Part shown: in pieces, positions 1-8,327 of the stretch
Layout of the letters: each line of letters starts with the position of its first letter
Numbering within the stretch: the first letter of the stretch is position 1
Assembly (NCBI RefSeq): GCF_900172335.1
Contig: NZ_FWFX01000005.1
Location: 242,659-306,658 of the forward strand
Reading direction: 5' to 3'
DNA from: Roseovarius albus
GTDB taxonomy: Bacteria > Pseudomonadota > Alphaproteobacteria > Rhodobacterales > Rhodobacteraceae
Length of the DNA: 64,000 nucleotides
The notes under the pieces: generated by a model
What the model was told of the DNA's origin: nothing
Seen by the model: only the letters and a program-made list of their open reading frames with translations
Database searches by the model: none
Position numbers and translations under genes: made by a program

Positions 1-617
1 CCATTGGGTTGCCCCTCCATAATGTCAGTCAGTGTTGTGGTTTCCAGACCTATGGCCTCATCGCCAAGGGTGATGCCCAGCCCGTTGATCATCCGGGTCC
101 AGTAGGCAAAGCTGGCGGTGATTTGGTTGACGTGCACAATCTCAGCGGCGCTGAGTCCGGTGGCGGTCAATGCATCGATATTCTCTCGCGTCATGGTTTC
201 GGGCGTATGGCTCAGCTTGCGGGTATAAAGCGCGATGGCACGCTGGCGGTCCGACAGGACATCAGATTGCAGATCGCCTTGTTCCAACACTGCCAAAACC
301 TGTTCGGCCTTGTGCCTGTCCGGGGCTGTGGCACAGAAGTTTTCACCATGATGCGCGCGGGCATAGATACAGTGGTTCAGGATTGCGACATAGGTCGCCA
401 CAAACTCGGCATTGTGCAGATCAAGCGGCGCGTCCGGTGCGTGCAGGATCGCCTGATAGAATTTATGCACCGGCAAAATGGCCGAGGGCCAGGGTGACAG
501 GGCCTGATACAACCGATGCAACGTGCCATCGTCGCGGCATACCTCTTGGCGCATCTCCTCGGTTAGAAAGCTCTCGACCGGGGTGTCGTCTTCGATCCAG
601 CTAACAGAATGAGTCAT
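1..617 (-). CDS. AhpD/carboxymuconolactone decarboxylase-fold protein (peroxidase-related), 3' end beyond window
   Basis: Reading the complement from the ATG at 617 gives 205 uninterrupted codons that run off the left edge, so the C-terminus is missing. The protein starts MTHSVSWIEDD. Around residues 70-95 it carries the helix typical of the AhpD/CMD family (HNAEFVATYVAILNHC, then IYARAHHGENF). Family members with peroxidase-like activity normally have a CxxC redox pair here. This protein keeps the first Cys (NHC) but has Ala at the second position (C-I-Y-A), so a two-cysteine peroxidase cycle is doubtful. It lies 7 bp after the stop of the M29-like gene and has a GAGGGG ribosome-binding site, so it should share that gene's LacI-controlled transcript. 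Substrate unknown. Confidence 0.72.
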   Translation of the reverse strand, partial: MTHSVSWIEDDTPVESFLTEEMRQEVCRDDGTLHRLYQALSPWPSAILPVHKFYQAILHAPDAPLDLHNAEFVATYVAILNHCIYARAHHGENFCATAPDRHKAEQVLAVLEQGDLQSDVLSDRQRAIALYTRKLSHTPETMTRENIDALTATGLSAAEIVHVNQITASFAYWTRMINGLGITLGDEAIGLETTTLTDIMEGQPN

Positions 618-624
618 GATCCCC

Positions 625-1722
625 TCACAAGCCAATGTCTTGATTCGTGGTCATGTCATCAGTGGTCAGGCCGAATTCTTGTAACAGCGCTTGTGTCGCA
701 TCGGTTTGAAAGAAGGTGACCTCTCCATCCGTGAGGAATGCCTCATCATCAAACCGCACTGTCGGGTCGATGATGTGCCAGTTGATCTCTCCAGGCGGAT
801 AGTCCCCGCAGGTATGAAAATGCAGGTGGCGTGGTGAGCCAAAGATCATCCCGTTCCACCGCACCGGGTCATCTTTGGCAGCGGCAAAGTACCCGGTGCC
901 GGGGTTAAGCCCGTGATGCCAGGAATGGATCAGGGTTTCATCAAGGCCAAACTTTTCCGCCACCATCCGGGCATGGGCGCGAAACGCCTCGACGTCTGGC
1001 CCGTTGCCTTGAATGTCGGTGCTATGTCCGTTTTCAACATGAATGGTAATGGGCGTTTTCAGGTAATGCACCTCGGGCGAATAAGCATGGGTATTGGTTC
1101 CGGTGACCCATCGTTGCAGCACGATTTTGCCGTTCATCGTTTGCGCAGAAATCGGTTTGTGCACTGACATCGGGAACAGGCGCACGGCAAAGCCACCGCT
1201 TTCGGCGGATACAGGCTTGGGGGCCGGCATCTCACCACTAACATCGGTGCCCGCCGGGCAGGTGATGTGCCATGTTTTCTTACTGTCCAGCGCACCGTTG
1301 AACAGGGCAACCATGCGCACCATGAAATCATGATCATAGGTTGCTGCGCGCGAGGCCAAGGTATCAACATCAAGCGTATAGACCATGGTTTTGCTACCCG
1401 TGCCGGGCAGAGACCTGAACCGCATCTGATCTCCGATCCTATTGAGGAACACGGTATGGTCCACCTGTGTCATGGCGGCATTCAGGGCTTCGGGCACATC
1501 ATCAGGGCCGCTGGCGCGTGGTGTAGACAGGGTCAAAACGGTTGCTCCCATGTCCCGTGCTTTGTCTGCAATGATGTCGATCACCGCATTTTCAAAGTAA
1601 TCGATCTGCCGATCTTCGGTGATCAACAGCAGGCTTTGGCCCTTTGAGATCTGCACGCAGTTGCGCAGTAAATTCCGGGCACCTGTGGTGGCCAGCGCTA
1701 GTTTGTTGGCGTGTAAATTCAT
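625..1722 (-). CDS. M29 aminopeptidase-like / NicX-like metalloenzyme
   Basis: A 365-residue protein with the overall pattern of the M29 aminopeptidase T / 2,5-dihydroxypyridine dioxygenase (NicX) superfamily. The N-terminal half includes MGATVLTLSTPRASGPDDVP. The C-terminal metal-site region has a HSWHHGLNPGTGY segment, then RHLHFHTCGDYPPGE and NWHIIDPTV, rich in candidate His and Asp ligands. Whether it is a peptidase or a ring-cleaving dioxygenase cannot be decided from sequence alone; members of this group in catabolic operons are often not peptidases. It is the first gene of a minus-strand operon with the CMD-like gene and lies just downstream of a perfect LacI-type palindrome, suggesting substrate-induced expression. 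Confidence 0.6.
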   Translation of the reverse strand: MNLHANKLALATTGARNLLRNCVQISKGQSLLLITEDRQIDYFENAVIDIIADKARDMGATVLTLSTPRASGPDDVPEALNAAMTQVDHTVFLNRIGDQMRFRSLPGTGSKTMVYTLDVDTLASRAATYDHDFMVRMVALFNGALDSKKTWHITCPAGTDVSGEMPAPKPVSAESGGFAVRLFPMSVHKPISAQTMNGKIVLQRWVTGTNTHAYSPEVHYLKTPITIHVENGHSTDIQGNGPDVEAFRAHARMVAEKFGLDETLIHSWHHGLNPGTGYFAAAKDDPVRWNGMIFGSPRHLHFHTCGDYPPGEINWHIIDPTVRFDDEAFLTDGEVTFFQTDATQALLQEFGLTTDDMTTNQDIGL

Positions 1723-1756
1723 GATTTTGTTCGCTCTGGTATTCGAAGAATCATCT

Positions 1757-1774
1757 TATTGTAACGTTACAATA
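1757..1774. promoter_or_regulatory. LacI-family operator (perfect 18-bp palindrome)
   Basis: TATTGTAACGTTACAATA is a perfect inverted repeat centred on CG, the form usual for LacI/GalR operators. It lies between the 3' end of the LacI gene and the ATG at 1722 of the M29-like gene, 35-52 bp upstream of that start. This is where a repressor would block the downstream operon. Confidence 0.75.
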
Positions 1775-1811
1775 TGCAAAAGTCGGAAAAGATCCAGAGA
1801 AATTTTAAATG

Positions 1812-2843
1812 TTAGGTGGTGTCACCTTCGATCAGCTCTGCAGGTAGGGTAATCGAGTTTTGCGCAAAGCTGCCGTTGTCCAAGGCCTGCAGCAACTCAC
1901 GCGCCCCAACACAGCCCATCTCATAGGCAGGGGATTGCATCGTGGTTACGGTTTGTGCTGCGATCTCGTGCAAGCCAAAGGCGTTGAAACCCGTCACGCA
2001 GGTTTGCCCGGGCACATCGACTCCAGCCTGTTGCAAGGCTTTGAGGGCCCCAAGCGCGATCTCATCGTTGATACACATGATCGCATCCGGGTACCCGTGT
2101 TGCGCCGTATGCACATTCAAAGCAGCGACGACATCCCGCTGGCGACCGTTGCCGCTGGGAACAAGATCTAGCCGTTCAACACTGCCCGTACGCGCAATTT
2201 CATCGCGCATGCCGGCAACACGCAGGTTGACCGCAGCCCATTCATTTTCGCCTGCTGTCATGATCAAGACCGAGCGAGGCTGTCGCCTTAACACGCGCCG
2301 CGTCAGTGCGCGCGCCGCAGCATAGTCATCTTGCATGACCGCGCAGATTTGATCCGATGGCGTGTCCGGCGCTTCGAGAAATAGAACGGTCGGCTGCTGA
2401 AACTCCCGGATAAGGTTGAATTGATGTGCACGCTGCGCGTCTGACCCGGACAGCAGAACGCACAAACCATCGGTTTGCACATTGCGCAACATGGCCGATG
2501 TATCAAAGGCGTCGGGTTTGACGCCTTGCAAGATCGCGGAAAACCCGCCGTCGTTCAGTGTGTTGCTGATCCCGGCGATGATCTGCGTTGTGTAGCCGTC
2601 TGAGAGGTAATGATCAGAGGCATCCACCACGATTATCCCAATCGACCACAGTTTGGAGGTCCGCAGCATGTGCGCGCCATGGTTTCGGCGGTAATTCAGC
2701 TCTTTGACCGAATGCTCGACCTTCTGGCGCATCTCAGGCGTCATCAGATTGAACCGGCCGTTCACGAAATTCGAAACGGTCATCGGTGAAACCTGCGCAT
2801 GTTCAGCGACTTGTTTCAATGTGACTCGTTTGGGTCGGGCCAT
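1812..2843 (-). CDS. LacI-family transcriptional regulator
   Basis: A 343-residue repressor. Residues 1-60 form the LacI helix-turn-helix and hinge (VTLKQVAEHAQVSPMTVSNFVNGRFNLMTPE is its core, with the usual S-x-x-TVS recognition helix). The rest is a periplasmic-binding-protein-like effector domain (GIIVVDASDHYLSDG near residue 70, ICINDEIALGALKALQQAG-type segment near 240). It is encoded upstream of and in the same direction as the M29-like/CMD-like pair, with a palindromic operator in the 89-bp gap. It probably represses that pair in response to a sugar-like or other small effector that I cannot name. Confidence 0.88.
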   Translation of the reverse strand: MARPKRVTLKQVAEHAQVSPMTVSNFVNGRFNLMTPEMRQKVEHSVKELNYRRNHGAHMLRTSKLWSIGIIVVDASDHYLSDGYTTQIIAGISNTLNDGGFSAILQGVKPDAFDTSAMLRNVQTDGLCVLLSGSDAQRAHQFNLIREFQQPTVLFLEAPDTPSDQICAVMQDDYAAARALTRRVLRRQPRSVLIMTAGENEWAAVNLRVAGMRDEIARTGSVERLDLVPSGNGRQRDVVAALNVHTAQHGYPDAIMCINDEIALGALKALQQAGVDVPGQTCVTGFNAFGLHEIAAQTVTTMQSPAYEMGCVGARELLQALDNGSFAQNSITLPAELIEGDTT

Positions 2844-2931
2844 GAAAATACACCTGTCTTGCGGACGGTTTACGGGGTGACCATAACACCGGCCTTAGGA
2901 AATTAAACCGCGCGGCATCTGCTGCGTCGGT

Positions 2932-3318
2932 TTATGCCTTTGACAGCATCGGGCCCAAATTGTGCCCACCAACGATATGAATGTGAAAATGCGGCACTTC
3001 CTGCCCGCCGTCATCATCGCAATTTGCAATCGCTCGATACCCATTGCCACCAGCACCTGGCGCCACGCCGGTCATCTGGCTGACCTTGGCGACCGCGCGA
3101 TTGAAATCGGCGATCTCAGTATCACTGGCCTCAATCGCAAAATGATCAAAACAAACATAAGGCCCTTTGGGGATGATCAGCACATGCACCGGCGCCTGTG
3201 GCCCGATATCATTGAACGCCAGCGCATGATCAGTTTCCAACACCGTATCATTCGGGATCTCACCGCGCAGAATTTTGGCGAAGATATTCTGGTTGTCATA
3301 GTCATAAGGCATGGGCAT
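2932..3318 (-). CDS. HIT family protein (Hint-like purine nucleotide hydrolase)
   Basis: 128 residues, the normal size of a Hint-branch histidine triad protein. The N-terminus has the typical NIFAKILRGEIPNDTVLETDHALAF stretch in outline, the middle VHVLIIPKGPY, and the C-terminus the catalytic triad HFHIHIVGG near residues 110-120. Hint proteins hydrolyse AMP-lysine-type phosphoramidates in the cytoplasm. A second in-frame ATG two codons downstream is an alternative start. Five base pairs separate it from the stop of the upstream GT14-like gene, so the two may be co-transcribed. Confidence 0.9.
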   Translation of the reverse strand: MPMPYDYDNQNIFAKILRGEIPNDTVLETDHALAFNDIGPQAPVHVLIIPKGPYVCFDHFAIEASDTEIADFNRAVAKVSQMTGVAPGAGGNGYRAIANCDDDGGQEVPHFHIHIVGGHNLGPMLSKA

Positions 3319-3323
3319 TGATC

Positions 3324-4901
3324 CTAGTCGTCAAAAAGGTGATCGGTTTTCGCAATGTTTAGCGCGGTGTCTTGCGTCACGGCAAGAAAACGGGAAATCT
3401 GCTCTGCCATCCATTCGTGGCTATCCGACTCGCACAAGATGACATGGTTTTCAAATTCCGCATCCCGGATCTGATCGCTTTCATAATAGATATCACGACG
3501 AATGGTGGGCAGCAGTCTTGTAATAGACTCTGCAGGCGTTTGATCTCCGGCCAGGCCGACACGTTTGGCGTGGCCTTCCAGATAGTCCTCGGTAAAATCA
3601 CATTTGAGTTCCAGCAAACGGGTGGTGCAACGATCGCTGCAGAAATCCTGCAGCAAATCCAGGTCTGAGGGATCAATACAAATTACCATTCGGTCGCTGT
3701 TATGATGTTCAAACAACATCCGCAGTAGCGCCCGGCGATGGCGCGCACGTTTATGCAGTTTAGACCCAATTCCACCTAAATCTGGCAGGTCTGTACTTTC
3801 TTCGTTGAAAAGATAGTCGATGGCAGGAATATCTGTGTTTTGTCTGATCGATTTACTCAGGCGTTTGGCGACATGCCACTTCTTACACAGAATAATCATC
3901 AATTCGCGTTCGCGACCCAGTGTGCTTTCAGTTTCCCAAAACCGACTGGCAAAACGGCGCCCGATCCGACCGCGTTTTGTCAGAAATTTGAACAGATTGC
4001 GCCCTTCGTTGGATATCTGGAATTGCATCTCGCTTGCCGAATACATCTTGCCCAGTCGTTCCTTGAGTTCATGGGCCTCGGGGCTGATCTTGCGGGCGAA
4101 AAGATAATCCTGCGAGAGCAGCATATCATAGTGATCGTTATAGAACGTGACCGGCATCCCATAGTCGGTAAACATCAAAAGGGTCAGCGTGCGCGCCCGG
4201 ATTTGATCGCCAGGGATCAGGTGCCGAACGAGTGTCTGGAAGAAAGTCTCATCTGGAATCCAAGTTGAACGGAAAAACCGCATCACATCTTTTCGCTTTC
4301 GGGTAAACTCCAGAATCGATTCAATGGTCCGTCGCCGCAGACACCACCATTGGCTTCCAATTTGGATCTGTAGATCCTGAGGTATCTCACGCTCCATCCT
4401 CAGCTTTTGTTGCAGCGCAAGACCGGCGTAAAAGGCATGCTTGTTTTTACGCTCATTCAGAAAATGACGGTAAATCAGGCGTTCTTCCTTGATGCCGGTC
4501 TTGATCCAGTCGCTCTCGAAAAAATCAAAGCTTTCAATGTAATCGACATCACTGGCATCGAGAAAATCATGCGCATACTCGGCGGACTTGATTGCAGCGC
4601 AATCCCCCGACAGCATGTAAAAATGGGTGGCCCGGGGAAAGGCGTCAACTGCTGCTTCAATCGCATTCAATGTGGCCTGAACCAGCGACCACTCTCCCCA
4701 ACCACACTTTATCCGCTTCTTGGCGTAGGTCACATTTGGATTGTTGGATAGGGCAGTTCGTATTCTCTGTAAATGCTCTGGTTTTGCGCGGGCATCAAAA
4801 TGAATCGAGATGTAATCGCCTTTTGTCGTCAACATATTGGCTTGTTCAATGATCGCATCAGGATCTTTGTGGCACAAAAGGATAAAAGCGATATTTGCCA
4901 T
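3324..4901 (-). CDS. GT14-like (core-2/I-branching type) glycosyltransferase with C-terminal extension
   Basis: A 525-residue protein. Residues 1-260 resemble core-2/I-branching beta-1,6-N-acetylglucosaminyltransferases: MANIAFILLCHKDP at the start, SIHFDARAKPEHL near 35, a HFYMLSGDCAAI motif near 95, and GSQWWCLRRRTIE followed by IPDETFFQTL near 190-220. The C-terminal half (about 270-525) matches no domain I can name with certainty; I believe it is the DUF5928-type extension found in Rhodobacteraceae homologues. It has no signal peptide or membrane segment, so it should act in the cytoplasm. It is divergent from a sulfotransferase, suggesting the pair builds a sulfated surface glycan. Confidence 0.75.
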   Translation of the reverse strand: MANIAFILLCHKDPDAIIEQANMLTTKGDYISIHFDARAKPEHLQRIRTALSNNPNVTYAKKRIKCGWGEWSLVQATLNAIEAAVDAFPRATHFYMLSGDCAAIKSAEYAHDFLDASDVDYIESFDFFESDWIKTGIKEERLIYRHFLNERKNKHAFYAGLALQQKLRMEREIPQDLQIQIGSQWWCLRRRTIESILEFTRKRKDVMRFFRSTWIPDETFFQTLVRHLIPGDQIRARTLTLLMFTDYGMPVTFYNDHYDMLLSQDYLFARKISPEAHELKERLGKMYSASEMQFQISNEGRNLFKFLTKRGRIGRRFASRFWETESTLGRERELMIILCKKWHVAKRLSKSIRQNTDIPAIDYLFNEESTDLPDLGGIGSKLHKRARHRRALLRMLFEHHNSDRMVICIDPSDLDLLQDFCSDRCTTRLLELKCDFTEDYLEGHAKRVGLAGDQTPAESITRLLPTIRRDIYYESDQIRDAEFENHVILCESDSHEWMAEQISRFLAVTQDTALNIAKTDHLFDD

Positions 4902-4956
4902 GTCAGAAACGGTTTGTCCTGCAGTTCACTCGATGTCTATACTGATAGCGTTGAAC

Positions 4957-4976
4957 GCCCGGCGAATAAACCGGGC
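4957..4976. repeat. Short inverted repeat in the GT14/sulfotransferase divergent region
   Basis: GCCCGG and CCGGGC are separated by 8 nt (CGAATAAA). A TTTCTCGGGTTTT tract follows on the plus strand. It could be a weak attenuator in the sulfotransferase leader or a protein site. Confidence 0.3.
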
Positions 4977-5004
4977 TTTCTCGGGTTTTAAGAGTTTAGA
5001 AAAA

Positions 5005-5026
5005 TTTAGCTGTTTCAAAAGCTAAA
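5005..5026. promoter_or_regulatory. Inverted repeat just upstream of the sulfotransferase ribosome-binding site
   Basis: TTTAGCT and AGCTAAA are perfect 7-bp arms separated by 8 nt, ending 3 nt before the GGAGG ribosome-binding site at 5030-5034. Its place suggests a leader hairpin or operator affecting translation or initiation of the sulfotransferase gene. Confidence 0.4.
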
Positions 5027-5042
5027 TACGGAGGCAGCAGGT

Positions 5043-5861
5043 ATGGGATTTCCGGGCGTTTGGATGACCGAGAGCGAAAGTGTGGTATATCGGGTGGTAC
5101 CAAAATGTGCTTGCTCTACCATCGGTCAGATCATGTACTATTCCGACCACGGTGAATTCTTTGATGGCGACATTCATGATGCCAAAGACAAGATGCACAA
5201 GTGGGCGCATGACTATAGTCAGCCGGTTATCGAACAAAACGTGAAGTCGCACAAATCCTATGCCTTTACCTGTGTGCGCAACCCTTACACGCGGATCCTA
5301 TCCAGTTTTTTCGACAAGATTTGCGGCATCCAGCGCAATGGTCAGCGCTATCGTGGCAAAATGGTACCCCTTCTGGTGCAGAAATATGGAATCGAAGTCG
5401 GCGGTGATGATGGCAAGCAGGAGTTTGACCAGATCAAAAGTTTCCGCCGCTTTCTGCTCTTTGCTCGCGACACCATCCGCTGGCGCCGCCCGATGGAGCC
5501 GGACATTCACTGGTCGGCCATGTCGGGGCATGTCTCAACCTTTATCGTCAATGGCGGACGCTACAACAAGATTTTCTGGACCGAGAAATTTAACGGCGGC
5601 ATGGATCAGGTCTTGCAGTCGATCGATTCACCACATGCTGTGGATATCAAAGCCATCCCGCGGTTCAACGAATCCGAAGGCCACGGCCCGAAACGCGCCC
5701 ACCCAGTCGAGGATTACTTCGACGACCTGTCAATGCATCTGGTCTATGAGATGTACAAACGTGATTTCGATCTTTTCAAATACGACTTTCACGATCCATC
5801 AAACAAAATGCCGGTGGGCGAGATCGATCTGGATGAGGTGCACGCCAAGCTGGGTGAATAA
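5043..5861 (+). CDS. Sulfotransferase family 2 protein
   Basis: 272 residues. The 5'-phosphosulfate loop is visible as VVPKCACSTIGQIM near residues 18-31, and the 3'-phosphate-binding segment as CVRNPYTRILSSFF near 77-90 (R-N-P-x-x-R-x-x-S). These are the PAPS-binding elements of carbohydrate sulfotransferases of the Sulfotransfer_2 type. No signal peptide is seen. GGAGG at 5030-5034 fixes the ATG at 5043. It is divergent from a GT14-like glycosyltransferase 141 bp away, so the acceptor is probably a cell-surface glycan. The exact acceptor is not predictable. Confidence 0.8.
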   Translation: MGFPGVWMTESESVVYRVVPKCACSTIGQIMYYSDHGEFFDGDIHDAKDKMHKWAHDYSQPVIEQNVKSHKSYAFTCVRNPYTRILSSFFDKICGIQRNGQRYRGKMVPLLVQKYGIEVGGDDGKQEFDQIKSFRRFLLFARDTIRWRRPMEPDIHWSAMSGHVSTFIVNGGRYNKIFWTEKFNGGMDQVLQSIDSPHAVDIKAIPRFNESEGHGPKRAHPVEDYFDDLSMHLVYEMYKRDFDLFKYDFHDPSNKMPVGEIDLDEVHAKLGE

Positions 5862-5947
5862 GTCCAGCCATTGCAATGCCTTGAAAATTCCCGGTTCCCT
5901 TTTATTCGATTTTCCCGTTTAGTTGCTGGCAACCAAGGGGGACCAAA

Positions 5948-6184
5948 ATGCGTTGTGTTTTCGTCAATATCCGTTGTCGTCCGGGCACGTCCTATACCGT
6001 GGCCGAAAATATTGCGTTGCGTGAAATCCATTCTGAGCTTTACTCGACCTCTGGTCCCTTTGATCTTTTGCTCAAGCTCTACATCCCCGAGGGCGAGGAT
6101 GTGGGTAAATACATCAATGACAATCTGCTCGACATTGATGGGATCGAGCGGACCGAGTCAACGCTGACCTTCAAAGCGTTTTGA
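5948..6184 (+). CDS. Stand-alone Lrp/AsnC ligand-binding (RAM) domain protein
   Basis: 78 residues that correspond to only the C-terminal regulation-of-amino-acid-metabolism domain of Lrp/AsnC proteins (ferredoxin-like fold: FVNIRCRPGTSY, ALREIHSELYSTSGPFDLL, GIERTESTLTFKAF). There is no helix-turn-helix. Such stand-alone RAM proteins bind small amino acids or partner with full-length Lrp proteins. The gene is 19 bp upstream of the substrate-binding protein of a Liv-type transporter and in the same direction, so it is likely co-transcribed and may sense the transported ligand. Confidence 0.8.
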   Translation: MRCVFVNIRCRPGTSYTVAENIALREIHSELYSTSGPFDLLLKLYIPEGEDVGKYINDNLLDIDGIERTESTLTFKAF

Positions 6185-6203
6185 AAATATCAGGGAGAGG
6201 GAC

Positions 6204-7346
6204 ATGAAACTGAAATCATTTGTGGCTGCCGTGTGCATGGGGCTGATCGGCACGGCGGCGCTGGCCGAAGAAGGCAAGGTCAAGGTCGGGATGATCACCA
6301 CGTTGTCTGGCGGCGGTGCCGGTCTGGGCATTGATGTGCGTGACGGCTTTTTGCTGGCCACCAAGATGGCTGGCAATGACAATCTTGAGGTTGTGGTCGA
6401 GGATGACCAGCGCAAGCCTGACATTGCTGTGCAACTGGCCGACAAGATGATTCAGTCCGAAAAGGTCGATGTGCTGACCGGCATCATCTGGTCCAACCTC
6501 GCCATGGCCGTGGTGCCCGCCGCCACCGCACAAGGTAAGTTTTATCTTTCACCCAATGCTGGCCCTTCTGCGCTTGCAGGCAAGGGCTGCCATCCGAACT
6601 ATTTCAACGTCGCATGGCAGAACGACAACCTGCACGAGGCGGCAGGCGGCTATGCCAATGACGCGGGCTTCAAGAAAACCTTCATCCTTGCGCCAAATTA
6701 TCCTGCTGGTCAGGACGCTCTGACCGGCTATAAACGCGTGTACGAGGGTGAACTGGCTGGCGAGCTTTTCACTAAGCTGGGGCAAAAGGACTACGCCGCT
6801 GAACTGGCTCAGGTCCGGGCCTCAGATGCTGATAGCGTGTTCTTCTTCCTGCCGGGCGGCATGGGGATTTCCTTCCTCAAGCAATACGCCGACAGCGGTA
6901 TCGACCTGCCGGTTGTTGGCCCCGCCTTCAGCTTTGATCAGGGCATCCTGCAGGCCGTCGGTGACGCGGCGCTGGGTGTGAAAAACACCAGCCAGTGGAA
7001 CAAGGATATCGACAATGCCGCCAACGCCGCCTTTGTCGAGGCGTTCCAGGCTGATTACGGACGCCTGCCGTCGCTCTACGCTTCGCAAGGCTATGACACG
7101 GCAAACCTGCTACTTTCGGCCATGGCCAAGGCCGATGTCAGCGACGCCGATGCCTTCCGCGCGGCCCTCGAAGCGGCGGAATTTGATTCCGTCCGGGGCG
7201 ATTTTGAATTCGCCGCCAACCACCACCCGGTGCAGGATATTTACGTGCGCGAGGTGATCAAAGAGGGCGACGTCTTCACCAACAAGATCATCGGCACTGC
7301 GCTCAGCGATCACAGCAACGTCTATGTGGATGAATGCAAACTGTAA
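6204..7346 (+). CDS. Liv-type ABC transporter substrate-binding protein
   Basis: 380 residues with a Sec signal peptide (MKLKSFVAAVCMGLIGTA, cleavage after ALA near residue 22). The mature protein is a type I periplasmic binding protein of the hydrophobic amino acid/amide (HAAT) family: VKVGMITTLSGGGAGLGID near the start, AGPSALAGKGC in the middle, and paired Cys residues as in many family members. It captures ligand in the periplasm for the permease pair and ATPases encoded next. GGGAGAGGG precedes the ATG. Ligand cannot be fixed; branched-chain amino acids, amides, urea and aromatic acids all occur in this family. Confidence 0.88.
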   Translation: MKLKSFVAAVCMGLIGTAALAEEGKVKVGMITTLSGGGAGLGIDVRDGFLLATKMAGNDNLEVVVEDDQRKPDIAVQLADKMIQSEKVDVLTGIIWSNLAMAVVPAATAQGKFYLSPNAGPSALAGKGCHPNYFNVAWQNDNLHEAAGGYANDAGFKKTFILAPNYPAGQDALTGYKRVYEGELAGELFTKLGQKDYAAELAQVRASDADSVFFFLPGGMGISFLKQYADSGIDLPVVGPAFSFDQGILQAVGDAALGVKNTSQWNKDIDNAANAAFVEAFQADYGRLPSLYASQGYDTANLLLSAMAKADVSDADAFRAALEAAEFDSVRGDFEFAANHHPVQDIYVREVIKEGDVFTNKIIGTALSDHSNVYVDECKL

Positions 7347-7368
7347 TCCACCATATTTAGTCGACCAG

Positions 7369-7389
7369 GCCCCGGCATCTAGCCGGGGC
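7369..7389 (+). repeat. Intercistronic hairpin after the substrate-binding protein gene
   Basis: GCCCCGGC, loop ATCTA, GCCGGGGC: a perfect 8-bp GC stem 23 bp after the stop codon. No T-tract follows, so it more likely protects the upstream mRNA from 3' decay than terminates it. This would raise binding protein over permease expression. Confidence 0.6.
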
Positions 7390-7406
7390 ACAAAGGCCCG
7401 CCTTTC

Positions 7407-8327
7407 ATGACATTCATTCTCCTGATCGAACAGGTCCTCAACGGACTGCAGTTCGGGGTCATGTTGTTTCTCATGGCTGCCGGGCTGACGTTGGTGTTCG
7501 GCGTCATGGGACTGATCAACCTCGCGCATGGCTCGCTCTACATGGTCGGTGCCTTTGCCGCCGCCGCTGTGGCAGGCGCGACCGGATCGTTTCTGCTGGC
7601 CTTGGCCGCCGCGCTCGCCGCCGCCGCGGCTGCTGGCGCATTGATGGAACTGCTGGTGATCCGCAGGCTGTATAACCGCGACCACCTCGATCAGGTGCTC
7701 GCCACTTTCGCGCTCATCCTGATCTTTTCCGAAGGCACGCGCTGGCTCTTTGGTTCTTTCCCGCTCTATCTCGACATCCCTGATGCACTGTCCGGCCCGG
7801 TCACCCTGCCCGGCGGCATTGCCTATCCGGCTTACCGGTTGGCGATCATCGCGATTGGTCTGGTGATTGCCGCAGGCCTGTTTTGGCTGATTGCCCGCAC
7901 TCGTCTGGGCATTCGCATTCGTGCGGGCGAATCTGATCGCGAGATGATTGCCGCGCTGGGGGTCGACATCTCGAAGCTTTACACCATCGTCTTTGCACTG
8001 GGCGCAGCTTTGGCCGGTCTGGCCGGTGCGCTGGTCGGCGCAATTCAATCCGTGCAGGTCGGTATGGGCGAACCCGTGTTGATCCTCGCCTTCGTGGTGA
8101 TCGTCATCGGTGGCATCGGCTCGATCAAGGGCGCGCTGATCGGCGCCATTCTGGTGGGGCTGACTGACACGTTGGGCGGCATCGCCTTGCCCGCGGTCTT
8201 GCGTCTCGTCACCGACAATGCCACCGCCACCTCAACCGGGGCGGCGCTCTCATCGATGCTGATCTATATCCTGATGGCCGGGGTCCTGATCTGGCGGCCC
8301 CAAGGCCTGTTCGGAGCACAAGCATGA
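7407..8327 (+). CDS. Liv-type ABC transporter permease (LivH-like)
   Basis: 306 residues, strongly hydrophobic, with about eight membrane segments. The family signature is seen near the start (QFGVMLFLMAAGLTLVFG, then LINLAHGSLYMVGAF) and near residues 170-235 (RTRLGIRIRAGESDREM, LGAALAGLAGALVGAI, GGIGSIKGALIGAI). It forms the inner-membrane channel with the next gene product. Its last four bases overlap the start of the LivM-like gene (ATGA), so the two subunits are translationally coupled. Confidence 0.92.
   Translation: MTFILLIEQVLNGLQFGVMLFLMAAGLTLVFGVMGLINLAHGSLYMVGAFAAAAVAGATGSFLLALAAALAAAAAAGALMELLVIRRLYNRDHLDQVLATFALILIFSEGTRWLFGSFPLYLDIPDALSGPVTLPGGIAYPAYRLAIIAIGLVIAAGLFWLIARTRLGIRIRAGESDREMIAALGVDISKLYTIVFALGAALAGLAGALVGAIQSVQVGMGEPVLILAFVVIVIGGIGSIKGALIGAILVGLTDTLGGIALPAVLRLVTDNATATSTGAALSSMLIYILMAGVLIWRPQGLFGAQA

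Noticed and set aside
9..604. Plus-strand open frames at the left edge
   Set aside because: They are antisense to an uninterrupted minus-strand gene with clear AhpD/CMD-family sequence.
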